Shown here: positions 32,328 to 40,056 of the stretch, piece after piece
Layout: each line of letters opens with the position of its first letter
How positions within the stretch are numbered: the stretch's first letter is position 1
From: TMED27 sp041397865
Lineage (GTDB): Bacteria > Pseudomonadota > Alphaproteobacteria > Micavibrionales > Micavibrionaceae
Length of the DNA stretch: 64,000 nucleotides
Direction: 5' to 3'
Assembly: GCA_041397865.1 (NCBI GenBank)
Contig: JAWKVT010000001.1
Location: 992,001-1,056,000, forward strand
The notes under the pieces: generated by a model
Databases searched by the model: none
Told to the model about the DNA's origin: nothing
The model's input: only the letters and a program-made list of their open reading frames with translations
Position numbers and translations under genes: made by a program

Positions 32328-33222
32328 TCTCCAGCCCTTGCACAATTTCATACTTCCCGCCGGAACATGTGACCGGATAACCGTAAATCACACCTTCCTC
32401 AATACCGTATGATCCATCGGACGGAACAGCCATGGACACCCAGTCCCCGCCCGGTGTACCCAGTGCCCAATCCCGCATATGGTCAATCGCAGCAGACGCC
32501 GCGCTCGCCGCAGAACTCGCTCCGCGCGCTTTGATAATCGCCGCGCCGCGCTGCTGCACCGTCGGGATAAACTCACCCTCATACCAAGCCTGATCGACCT
32601 TATCCAACGCCGCGCCGCCATCAACTTTCACATGATGCAAATCGGGATACTGCGTCGAGCTGTGATTCCCCCAGATCGTCATATTTTTAATCGCAGTGGA
32701 ATGCGCACCGGTTTTTTCCGCCAATTGCGAAATCGCCCGGTTATGATCCAGACGCACCATGGCAGAGAAACACTCCGGCGCAAGATCCGGGGCATTCTCT
32801 TTCGCAATCAGACAATTCGTATTCGCCGGATTGCCCACCACCAGAACTTTCACATCGCGTGAAGCATGATCGTTCAGCGCCTTACCCTGCGGCCCGAAAA
32901 TTCCGCCATTGGCGGTGAGAAGATCGCTACGCTCCATCCCCTCTTTACGCGGCATAGAGCCAACCAGCAGCGCATAATCCGCATCCTTAAACGCCACATT
33001 CGGATCATCCGTCGTCACAACGCCCTGCAAAAGCGGAAACGCGCAATCGTTCAGCTCCATCACCACTCCTTCAAGCGCACCCAGCGCCGGAGTAATTTCA
33101 AGCAATTGCAGGATAACCGGCTGATCCGCCCCAAGCATCGCCCCCGAAGCAATGCGAAAAAGCAAAGCATAGCCAATCTGGCCGGCGGCCCCGGTAACAA
33201 CAACGCGCTTGGGTGATTTCAT
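32224..33222 (-). CDS. mdh: Malate dehydrogenase, Thermus/cytosolic type
   Basis: 332 aa from the ATG at 33222 (MKSPKRVVVTGAAGQIGYAL); a start 11 codons earlier is unlikely. Substrate motifs are VGSMPRKEGMERSDLL, VVGNPANTNCLIA, MVRLDHNRAISQLAEKTG and the catalytic His in IWGNHSSTQYPDL. This is the group also found in Thermus, actinobacteria and eukaryotic cytosol. It is not the LDH-like MDH common in alphaproteobacteria, yet it sits in the usual mdh position ahead of sucC. Confidence 0.94.
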   Translation of the reverse strand: MKSPKRVVVTGAAGQIGYALLFRIASGAMLGADQPVILQLLEITPALGALEGVVMELNDCAFPLLQGVVTTDDPNVAFKDADYALLVGSMPRKEGMERSDLLTANGGIFGPQGKALNDHASRDVKVLVVGNPANTNCLIAKENAPDLAPECFSAMVRLDHNRAISQLAEKTGAHSTAIKNMTIWGNHSSTQYPDLHHVKVDGGAALDKVDQAWYEGEFIPTVQQRGAAIIKARGASSAASAASAAIDHMRDWALGTPGGDWVSMAVPSDGSYGIEEGVIYGYPVTCSGGKYEIVQGLEINEFSRGRMDATDKELREERRAVEDLLGSQSKAA

Positions 33223-33351
33223 GATAATGAACCTTTCTTGAAAATGAATAACCAAGAAAGGCTACAACCTTTGGAATAGTGGAGCAAGAGAGAATGGAAA
33301 TGTATGTCCGCTTTAGAGTCTATACTCATTGCTCCTCTAAAACCAAAACCG

Positions 33352-34023
33352 TCAAGGCTCCGCCTTCCGCACAAGGATCGTATTGCATACCGCATCCCCG
33401 GAAACAGACGGCTTGTTTAAAATAACCCCGCCGGAATCAGAAATGGCTTTTTCAATACTTGCAAAAGGATGACTATAGATCGGTATAGTCGCAGACGGTG
33501 TTCTGTGACCGTCCGGAGAAAAACTCCCGCGCTCTTCAACACACTCCCCTTCATGAGTTCTAATTGAAAAACCGGCAACCCCGCCTTGCTTTAAAACATG
33601 CATCATATGAGCAATAGCCGCAGGAGCGGTCTTAAGGTATTTCAGCGTTTCCAAACTGGCGACGATATCCTGACTCCCCTCCGCAACAGGAAACAGATTA
33701 TTGATATCATGCTCAAAAAATCTGGCATCGGGGCAAACCAGCCGGGCAACAACAAGACTGTTGGGAGAGGCGTCCAAGCCAATAACATTTGCGTTTCTCC
33801 ATGCTTCTTTGAGCTTACAGGTTAAAGAACCGTAACGCGCCCCGACATCGAGTATATCTTGAGCATTCGGAGCAACACTTTTAAGACGATCTACAAAAGC
33901 TTTATGACCGATAGAATTAAGATTCTGATAAAATTCTATATCAAGGCTCCCGCCAGTTCTGGCCAATATACCACCAGCCACAGCATCAAAAGGCATTGAT
34001 GAAGATGGAATTGCTTCCGCCAT
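33352..34023 (-). CDS. Class I SAM-dependent methyltransferase
   Basis: 223 aa. Motif I is DILDVGARYGSLTCKLKEAW, with an acidic ribose-binding residue in VIGLDASPN. A central strand is QDIVASLETLKYL and a post-III strand VLKQGGVAGFSIRT; the layout is that of small-molecule methyltransferases (Methyltransf_11/23 type). The substrate is unknown. RBS GGAG upstream of the ATG. It is monocistronic, between mdh and the DUF2336 gene. Confidence 0.75.
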   Translation of the reverse strand: MAEAIPSSSMPFDAVAGGILARTGGSLDIEFYQNLNSIGHKAFVDRLKSVAPNAQDILDVGARYGSLTCKLKEAWRNANVIGLDASPNSLVVARLVCPDARFFEHDINNLFPVAEGSQDIVASLETLKYLKTAPAAIAHMMHVLKQGGVAGFSIRTHEGECVEERGSFSPDGHRTPSATIPIYSHPFASIEKAISDSGGVILNKPSVSGDAVCNTILVRKAEP

Positions 34024-34091
34024 GCAAACGCTCCGCTCTAAATTAAACAGAGCTATTTAACACAACAGTAAATATTATGTAAAGAAAAATC

Positions 34092-35342
34092 CTACCCCTT
34101 CTTCAACCCCAAAAAATCAAGCTGCCAGTTGAGGTCATCATCGGACAGAGGATAATCCGTGCCACCTTTGGGATAGATAATCTCACGCGGAGGGACGAAG
34201 GCGGCGTCTTTTTGCAGTTGCAGAGCCATACGCATGGAAAGCCCTGCCGCCCATGTTAAGGCAATCACAGGTTTCGCCGATTTCATCTCAAAAATCTCGA
34301 TCACCTTGCCCGGCGTGGTTCCGGCCAGATGCGCCAGCGCCCCGGCGACAAAATCGCGGTGACGCATAGCCAGTGCGTCCGAAATCACATCCTGCGTCAA
34401 ACCGCCTTCTTTAATAAGACGTTTAAGCCGCGCAGCAGGATTTTCTTCCTGCAAATCATCGGCAAAATCCACACGGCGGCGGAAAATCGCGGCCAGTTCC
34501 TCCGTCTCCTTCTCATCAAAATCCTCACGACTCATCAGCAATTCACGCACGGAGGCATCGACAAACTCCGCCAGATCTTTGGCGATAGAGGCCGGAAGGG
34601 ATTTACGCACCGCCATCGGCTTTTGCCATTCAGGCAGCGTGCGCGCGATCTCAACAATTTTGTGAAGCAGCCCTTCCGTAATCTTCGCCCCGTCATTTTC
34701 AATCAGCGCCCCGCCGCCATGCGTATCACGCGTTTCAATCACCGCTTCGGAGACTTCCGCGCTCACATCCTCGCGGCTGGCAATCGCCTCCACCACCCAA
34801 CTCGCCGGGTGATCCTTAAGAATATCGAGAAGATCGGCATTCGACAGCGCGCTGCAAAAACGAAGAATAGGCTCCGAGACTTGCTGCTCCACATCACGCG
34901 CAAGCTGCCCGGCAATTTTTGGCGGCGTATGCGCATGATCTTTCAGCGTAGAGGATAGCGCCACGCGGATTTTCAAAACCTCATCCAGCGCCAGCGTCCC
35001 CAGCGCCTGCACCACAAAAGCATAAAGCTGGCTCTGCTTATCCTGCGAAACATCCGGCAAAAGGTCAACCAAACGCGCCGCCAGCGCCAGACGCACATCA
35101 GAATCATCATCCCCGGCCAAAATGGTCGAAACCTGCACCGGCATGGCTTTATTCTGCGCCACAGCCTTACGCACCTTGGCCGAAGGGTCTTTCTCCGCCA
35201 GATAGTACAGGATTTCCTTATTCGTTTTGGTATCGGCAGCCAGTGTCAGGCGCTCCTTCACATTGGCTGAAGCAACCGCATCCCTTTGCTGCTCATAGGT
35301 TTTGGGCGTTTTGCCGAAAAGCTTTTGAATGAATGTCACCAT
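34092..35342 (-). CDS. DUF2336 domain protein, HEAT-like
   Basis: 416 aa; I chose MVTFIQKLFGKTPKTYEQQR as the start because the upstream extension crosses the divergent gene's leader. Repeating helical pairs (KEILYYLAEKDPSAKVRKAV, SDVRLALAARL) and EPILRFCSALSNADLLDILK are typical of DUF2336, a family almost limited to alphaproteobacteria. Members have been linked to signalling and cell-cycle contexts, but the molecular role is not established. Soluble; no catalytic motif. Confidence 0.8.
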   Translation of the reverse strand: MVTFIQKLFGKTPKTYEQQRDAVASANVKERLTLAADTKTNKEILYYLAEKDPSAKVRKAVAQNKAMPVQVSTILAGDDDSDVRLALAARLVDLLPDVSQDKQSQLYAFVVQALGTLALDEVLKIRVALSSTLKDHAHTPPKIAGQLARDVEQQVSEPILRFCSALSNADLLDILKDHPASWVVEAIASREDVSAEVSEAVIETRDTHGGGALIENDGAKITEGLLHKIVEIARTLPEWQKPMAVRKSLPASIAKDLAEFVDASVRELLMSREDFDEKETEELAAIFRRRVDFADDLQEENPAARLKRLIKEGGLTQDVISDALAMRHRDFVAGALAHLAGTTPGKVIEIFEMKSAKPVIALTWAAGLSMRMALQLQKDAAFVPPREIIYPKGGTDYPLSDDDLNWQLDFLGLKKG

Positions 35343-35460
35343 AGCCTGCCTAAAATACATGAAATTTCTTAACGAACTCAGCACACATTATGCCAGAACT
35401 ATCATTTGCCCTGTAAAAAAAACTGCTCTAGGGTCAAAAAAGCCCGCACAAGAGAAAACT

Positions 35461-36195
35461 ATGAAAATAGAAGATCAACCGCAGACATCAAAAAAATACA
35501 TGGCCCTGATCGCCCTCTTAAGCCTGCTCATAGGGGGTGCGATCTTCTGGGACGTTATGCGCTTTACCGCCGAGGAAAAAAATTCCGGAATAAAAACAGA
35601 GACAGAAAAAGCAGAACTTGAAAAATGCAGCATCACCCACGCCACAGAGCAAGCGCAAAAGCTCATAGACAAAGCCCCGACAATCAAACCCTTACAAGAA
35701 AACATTAACTTCCTGAAAAAGAAAATAATCGAAAACGGCATTCCCCCTGAAAAAGCAGACGCGTATTTGCTCAATGTTTTCATCTATAAAAATCTCAATC
35801 AAAATAACTGCCCTATACCGAAAAAAATTGAACAAAAATTCATAAAAGCCTCATACGGCAACATAAAACTCAACAAGAACAATTGCTCCCTCACCGATTT
35901 TAAAGCCACCGCGCTTCTTGAATTTAACAAGGTTCAGTCCCTACCCAATTACAGCGAGATAGAACCCGAACTTCTTCGCCACTTTCTCCTGCAGGTAGAA
36001 CACCCCGCCGCACAACGCTATATTCAGGAAAACTGGACGAACGAACAGTTCAGACATGACTTGATTATCGCAATTTTACAAACCGCCCGCATGGCAAAAG
36101 AGGGGTGCAAAAACACCTTCACCGTCATGCAGGACCTCTTGGCAAAAATCAGCCGCGATATAGAGCCGGAACCGATAAATCAACCCGCCAAATAA
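35461..36195 (+). CDS. Hypothetical single-pass membrane protein, 244 aa
   Basis: Start MKIEDQPQTSKKYMALIALL; one membrane helix at ~14-35 followed by a helical periplasmic domain with cysteines (EKCSITHA, NNCPIPKK, NNCSLTDF, EGCKNTF). Lys/Asn-rich, A-rich codon use. No family recognised. It is divergent from the DUF2336 gene and ~90 bp upstream of a small lipoprotein gene. Confidence 0.6.
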   Translation: MKIEDQPQTSKKYMALIALLSLLIGGAIFWDVMRFTAEEKNSGIKTETEKAELEKCSITHATEQAQKLIDKAPTIKPLQENINFLKKKIIENGIPPEKADAYLLNVFIYKNLNQNNCPIPKKIEQKFIKASYGNIKLNKNNCSLTDFKATALLEFNKVQSLPNYSEIEPELLRHFLLQVEHPAAQRYIQENWTNEQFRHDLIIAILQTARMAKEGCKNTFTVMQDLLAKISRDIEPEPINQPAK

Positions 36196-36224
36196 TCCGC
36201 TGGATTGCACACATCACGAAAAAC

Positions 36225-36253
36225 TTGACATAAAATCAAGATTTTTGTTAAAA
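36225..36253 (+). promoter_or_regulatory. Candidate promoter of the small lipoprotein gene
   Basis: TTGACA (36225-36230), 17-bp AT-rich spacer, TTAAAA (36248-36253). It lies ~30 bp before the GTG start at 36284. Confidence 0.4.
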
Positions 36254-36283
36254 CCCATAAAATCAAAAGATGGAGAAAATAAA

Positions 36284-36655
36284 GTGAACAAGCATTTTAT
36301 AGCAGCAACAACACTTTCCTTACCCTTGCTCCTTGGGGGATGCGCCGAAAACCCCGATTCAAAAAACACAAAAGAAACCATCACCGCTCAAGCAAAAGCA
36401 CGCGGCGGCGTTTGCATGGACGAAACCTTCACAGTGATGTTTGGCGAACGTTCATACGGCATAGTCAAACCTATAAAAACCGAGAGAAACGCTGCCACAG
36501 ACACTAAAACAACGACCCTTAATGTTCAAACACACACACCAAGTAAAAGATGGCTACTTGTATTTCGCCAAACTGGAAACAGTGATTTTGAATCAGACGT
36601 AAAAATCGAAAATTTCCCTTTAAAGTCCGAAAAACAGTGTGAATACATCCCTTAA
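36284..36655 (+). CDS. Small lipoprotein, 123 aa
   Basis: GTG start with GGAG 8 bp upstream, chosen because it places the signal sequence at the N-terminus: HFIAATTLSLPLLLGGCAEN, lipobox LLGGC. The mature protein has two further cysteines (GGVCMDE, EKQCEYIP) and beta-strand-like segments. No family. An ATG 13 codons upstream is in frame but lacks a ribosome site. It overlaps the zapE stop on the other strand by 4 bp. Confidence 0.65.
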   Translation: MNKHFIAATTLSLPLLLGGCAENPDSKNTKETITAQAKARGGVCMDETFTVMFGERSYGIVKPIKTERNAATDTKTTTLNVQTHTPSKRWLLVFRQTGNSDFESDVKIENFPLKSEKQCEYIP

Positions 36656-37725
36656 CCATCCAAATAATCCGCGCTTTGCATCTCCATCAAACGGCTGACG
36701 GTGCGTTCAAATTCAAACGCATGGTCATGCCCCCGGTAAAGCTTATCCGGCGACGCGTCGGCGGTAATCACCACCTTCGTCCGCGCTTCATACAGCGCAT
36801 CTACCAACGTCATAAGACGCTTGGCCTCATTACGCCGGTCATAGCCAAGCTTGGGGATATTCTCAATAAAAACAGTGTGATAGTTACGAGCAATCTCCAG
36901 ATAATCCTCCGCCCCGTGGGGCCGTTCGCAAAGCTGCGCAAAAGAAAACCGCGCAACACCTTTGGCCGTGGCCATCACCTCGATTATCCGCCCCTTAACC
37001 TCCAACTCATCCGATACCGCCAGCGCGTTATTGGTCAGCGCGTTAAACACCGTATTGGCCCGGCGCGTTGTTTCCGCACTCAGCGGCATAAAATACGTCC
37101 CCTCGCGGGTTAAAAACGCGCGGCGGTAATCCACCGGGCTGTCGAGATGAAGCACCGCCTGATGCTTTTTCAAAAGTCCGACAAAGGGCATAAAGCGGTC
37201 GCGCTGCAACCCGCCTTCATAAAGCTTGTCCGGCGGCCAGTTGCTCGTCGAAACCACAACAACACCCCGGTCGAACACCCCGCGAAACAACCGCGCCAGA
37301 ATCATCGCATCGGCCACATCTGTCACATGAAACTCATCAAAACAAAGAACCCGCGACTTTTCCGAAATTCTTTTCGCCAGCCGGGCAATCGACTTGTCCC
37401 GCTCTGTCTTTTGCGCATGCAGATAATCATGCACACGGATCATAAAAGCATGAAAATGAACGCGGGTTTTCGGCATATCGCCCGGCAGGCATTCATAAAA
37501 CAAATCCATCAGCATGGACTTGCCGCGCCCCACCCCGCCATACAAATACACGCCCTTCGGCGGTTTGGCTTTACCCGCAAACCACCCCGTCTTCGGCTTG
37601 TAATTTTGCAAGTCGTCAAAAAGCCGCTCCAGCGCTTCCACAGCTTTTTCCTGAACCGCGTCAGGTTTTAAAGCGCCCGTCTCAAGACGCTTTTGGTAGA
37701 GTTGCTTCGGAGTTTTTTGAGACAT
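36652..37725 (-). CDS. zapE: Cell division ATPase ZapE (AFG1-like)
   Basis: 357 aa AAA+-type ATPase. Walker A in YLYGGVGRGKSMLMDLFYEC, Walker B in VLCFDEFHVTDVADAMILA, sensor region VVVVSTSNWPPDKLYEGGLQ, and the C-terminal VVITADASPDKLYRG. ZapE is associated with the Z ring; AFG1 homologues act in mitochondrial protein quality control. In alphaproteobacteria it is often near mdh, as here (3.4 kb away). Hairpin R4 begins right at the start codon. Confidence 0.92.
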   Translation of the reverse strand: MSQKTPKQLYQKRLETGALKPDAVQEKAVEALERLFDDLQNYKPKTGWFAGKAKPPKGVYLYGGVGRGKSMLMDLFYECLPGDMPKTRVHFHAFMIRVHDYLHAQKTERDKSIARLAKRISEKSRVLCFDEFHVTDVADAMILARLFRGVFDRGVVVVSTSNWPPDKLYEGGLQRDRFMPFVGLLKKHQAVLHLDSPVDYRRAFLTREGTYFMPLSAETTRRANTVFNALTNNALAVSDELEVKGRIIEVMATAKGVARFSFAQLCERPHGAEDYLEIARNYHTVFIENIPKLGYDRRNEAKRLMTLVDALYEARTKVVITADASPDKLYRGHDHAFEFERTVSRLMEMQSADYLDG

Positions 37726-37830
37726 GCTAGTCGTTTCAATTCACTTTTACACTAGGCACAAGGAGCGTAGCGCATTTTAATACGTGAGCGACGAAGTAAC
37801 AACGTGTAAAAATTAAGTGGAACGGCTAGC
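37726..37830. repeat. Long hairpin repeat R4
   Basis: The arms GCTAGTCGTTTCAATTCACT... (37726-37752) and ...AAGTGGAACGGCTAGC (37804-37830) pair over 27 bp. The core GGAGCGTAGCGCATTTTAAT, then ACGTGAGCGACGAAG is a variant of the R1/R2 core. The outer TAGTCGTTTCAATT sequence matches R1. It fills the gap between the zapE start and the tatC stop exactly and overlaps the last codons of tatC. Confidence 0.75.
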
Positions 37831-38550
37831 GCGGATCAACACAATAGAAAGTTCGTACAGCCCCAATATTGGCACAGCCAAAAGGATTTGGCTAATCACA
37901 TCCGGCGGCGTGATAAAAGCAGCCACAACAAAGGTAATGATAAGCGCATATTTACGCTTTGAGGCCAGCCAGTCAGCGCTAATCAGCCCGGCCTTGCCCA
38001 TCAGCGTCAAGGCAACAGGAAGCTGAAAACACAGGCCAAAGGCGAAAATCAACGTCATGATAAGATCGAGATACTCGCTCACCCGCGCCTCAAGCTGAAT
38101 AGGCAGCGCAGTTTCGCCCGCCGTGGTTTGAAACGAAAGGAAAAACGGCCACGCCATGGGAATGACAATATAATAAACCACCGCCCCCCCGGCAAAGAAC
38201 AAAACCGGGGTCGCCACCAGAAACGGCAAAAACGCCCGCCGCTCATTTTTATACAGCCCCGGCGCGATAAAACCCCAGATCTGCAGCAGCAAAATGGGAA
38301 AGGTCAGGAAAATTCCGGCAAAAAACGCAACCTTCACGTATGTAAAAAACGCCTCCGTAAGACCGGTATAGATAAGACGCTGAGAATCCCCCGGCTCCAT
38401 CGCCCCGGCCAACGGCGCGACGAGAAAACTGTAAACCTGCTCCACAAACCCGAAACACACCGCCGTACCGACAACCATAGCCCCAATAACCCAAAGAAGC
38501 CGCTGACGCAGCTCAATGAGGTGGGAGGTTAAAGGTACTTTCTCTTCCAT
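37813..38550 (-). CDS. tatC: Sec-independent translocase TatC
   Basis: 245 aa with six membrane helices. Conserved N-terminus PLTSHLIELRQRLLW (twin-arginine signal binding), the first periplasmic loop, FFAGIFLTFPILLLQIWGFI, and EYLDLIMTLIFAFGLCFQLP with the conserved Glu-Tyr region. The last residues (ASRST) are encoded by the right arm of repeat R4. Preceded by an extra small membrane gene rather than directly by tatB. Confidence 0.95.
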   Translation of the reverse strand: MEEKVPLTSHLIELRQRLLWVIGAMVVGTAVCFGFVEQVYSFLVAPLAGAMEPGDSQRLIYTGLTEAFFTYVKVAFFAGIFLTFPILLLQIWGFIAPGLYKNERRAFLPFLVATPVLFFAGGAVVYYIVIPMAWPFFLSFQTTAGETALPIQLEARVSEYLDLIMTLIFAFGLCFQLPVALTLMGKAGLISADWLASKRKYALIITFVVAAFITPPDVISQILLAVPILGLYELSIVLIRASRST

Positions 38551-38551
38551 T

Positions 38552-38782
38552 TCACTTCATCTCAGAGTACAAAAATGCAAAACAAAAAAACCATCCCAGA
38601 AGAATAAAGAACAGGTAGCAAAACACCTGAACATAGTATCTAACAGGCGCCTCTTCATTCTTCAACTCTACAGGCCCAAGACCACGCCAACTTATTCTTA
38701 TACACCCTTTGCGCAATATAGAAACGAAATGAAAGGTAGCGGCTGCAAGAACAAAAAAATAAAAAACGATCAGAAGCTTCAT
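38552..38782 (-). CDS. Small membrane protein between tatB and tatC, 76 aa
   Basis: Overlaps the tatB stop by 4 bp and ends 1 bp before tatC, so it is clearly part of the operon. Two membrane helices (LLIVFYFFVLAAATFHFV and VFCYLFFILLGWFFCFAF) flank a short basic/polar loop (RKGCIRISWRGLG). No known Tat subunit or chaperone has this form; I do not recognise it. It could be an accessory subunit or an unrelated passenger. Confidence 0.65.
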   Translation of the reverse strand: MKLLIVFYFFVLAAATFHFVSILRKGCIRISWRGLGPVELKNEEAPVRYYVQVFCYLFFILLGWFFCFAFLYSEMK

Positions 38783-39063
38783 TCCTCTCCCCTCTTCTCC
38801 AAACCCACCATCACATCCTCATCCTCGGCGGCCTCATCGAATTCATTGTCCTGCGGTGCGCGGGCCTCAAAATTCACAGCCTCGTTGAGCCCCTCCATAT
38901 CCATGAAGTCATCAAACTGCGCACTCAATGAGTGTTTCATATATTGAAAACGGCGGAATAAACGGCCCATCCCGCGCATCAGACCGGGAATTTCATTCGG
39001 CCCGATGACAAGAACCCCCACCCCCATAATCAAAAATAACTCTGCCCAGCCAAAATCAAGCAT
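38779..39063 (-). CDS. tatB: Tat translocase subunit TatB
   Basis: 94 aa. N-terminal membrane helix with MLDFGWAELFLIMGVGVLVI, the GP hinge (IGPNEIPGLMRGMGRLFRRF), then an amphipathic helix and an acidic tail. The initial Glu in helix 1 (WAELF) is a TatB mark. It is shorter than the E. coli protein, as usual in alphaproteobacteria. Confidence 0.93.
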   Translation of the reverse strand: MLDFGWAELFLIMGVGVLVIGPNEIPGLMRGMGRLFRRFQYMKHSLSAQFDDFMDMEGLNEAVNFEARAPQDNEFDEAAEDEDVMVGLEKRGEE

Positions 39064-39074
39064 AGGACCTCACA

Positions 39075-39150
39075 CGTCATTGCGAGGAGCGTAAGCGACG
39101 AAGCAATTCAACTGGATTGCCGCACTCCCCTTGGTCGATCGTAATAACGA
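39075..39150. repeat. Eroded GTCATTGCGAG palindromic element in the tat operon
   Basis: Begins CGTCATTGCGAGGAGCGTAA, then GCGACGAAGCAATTCA and GGATTGCCGCA; the distal arm CGATCGTAATAACG has decayed. Same family as the element translated in thiD. It separates tatA from tatB within the operon and stops 1 bp before the tatA stop codon. Confidence 0.7.
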
Positions 39151-39151
39151 C

Positions 39152-39328
39152 TTAAGGCTCATCATCTTTTTTTTCAACGGCCTTAGGAGCCTCATCATCT
39201 TTAAGCCCCTTTTTAAAGCTTTGAATGCCTTTAGCGAGATTCTCCGCGATAAACGGCAGACGCGAAGCGCCGAACACCACCAAAATCAACAAAACAACAA
39301 TCAGTATTTGTAACGGTCCCGGAGCCAT
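39152..39328 (-). CDS. tatA: Tat translocase subunit TatA
   Basis: 58 aa, short but complete. MAPGPLQILIVVLLILVVFG is the membrane helix, with the hinge at GASRLPFIAENLAKGIQSFK, followed by a charged tail DDEAPKAVEKKDDEP. The ribosome site AAAGGAT precedes the ATG. A TatA rather than TatB, because of the polar Gln in the helix and the FGASRLP...IAENLAKGI pattern. It completes the tatABC set on the minus strand. Confidence 0.92.
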   Translation of the reverse strand: MAPGPLQILIVVLLILVVFGASRLPFIAENLAKGIQSFKKGLKDDEAPKAVEKKDDEP

Positions 39329-39360
39329 AGCTTAATCCTTTTTCATATCTTTACCGCAGT

Positions 39361-40056
39361 TTAAATCTCTTCCAACTCATCTTCACGCTCTTGCTCGCGG
39401 TCGGATTCAATCTTATCAATCACATTCTGCTCGATCTCACCCGGCTCGCCATCTTCTTGTAGCGCGCCCCCCTCTTCCTGTCCAGCGAACAGATCGCCGG
39501 TATCATTTAAAGCACCGGGAATCGCCTCAATCGCCGGACGGCGGTCCAGCAAGCCCGACGCTTTCAAATCATCCAGCCCCGGCAAATCCATAACCGATTC
39601 GAGGGAGAACTGGTCGAGAAACTCTGTCGTCGTCACCCATGTCAACGGACGGCCCGGCGTCTCGCGCCTGCGCCCCGGCTTCACCCACCCCGCCTCGATC
39701 AACGCATCCAGCGTCCCGCGATGCGTCGCCACCCCGCGAATATTCTCCACTTCCGCCCGCGTCACAGGCTGGTGATACGCGACAATCGCCAGCGTCTCAA
39801 GCGCCGCACGCGAAAGCTTCTTCGTCACCTGTTTTTCCAAAGCCAAAGCCTCGCCCAGATCCGCCGCCGTGCGAAACGCCCACTTGCCATCAAGCTCTAC
39901 CAGATTGACCCCGCGCCCTTCATAATGGTTTTTAAGTTCCATAAGCACCGCGCCGACATCCGCCCCTTCCGGCGTATATTCATGCAAATCCGCCGTGGAC
40001 AGCGGTGCCGCGCTCGCAAACAACAACGCTTCGATTATGCGGGTTAATTCACTCAT
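39361..40056 (-). CDS. scpB: Segregation and condensation protein B
   Basis: 231 aa winged-helix kleisin partner of Smc. Typical N-terminus LTRIIEALLFASAAPLSTAD, conserved middle KLSRAALETLAIVAYHQPVT, EVENIRGVATHRGTLDALIE, and GRPLTWVTTTEFLDQFSLES. Acidic C-terminal tail. The start overlaps the scpA stop (ATGA). Confidence 0.94.
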   Translation of the reverse strand: MSELTRIIEALLFASAAPLSTADLHEYTPEGADVGAVLMELKNHYEGRGVNLVELDGKWAFRTAADLGEALALEKQVTKKLSRAALETLAIVAYHQPVTRAEVENIRGVATHRGTLDALIEAGWVKPGRRRETPGRPLTWVTTTEFLDQFSLESVMDLPGLDDLKASGLLDRRPAIEAIPGALNDTGDLFAGQEEGGALQEDGEPGEIEQNVIDKIESDREQEREDELEEI

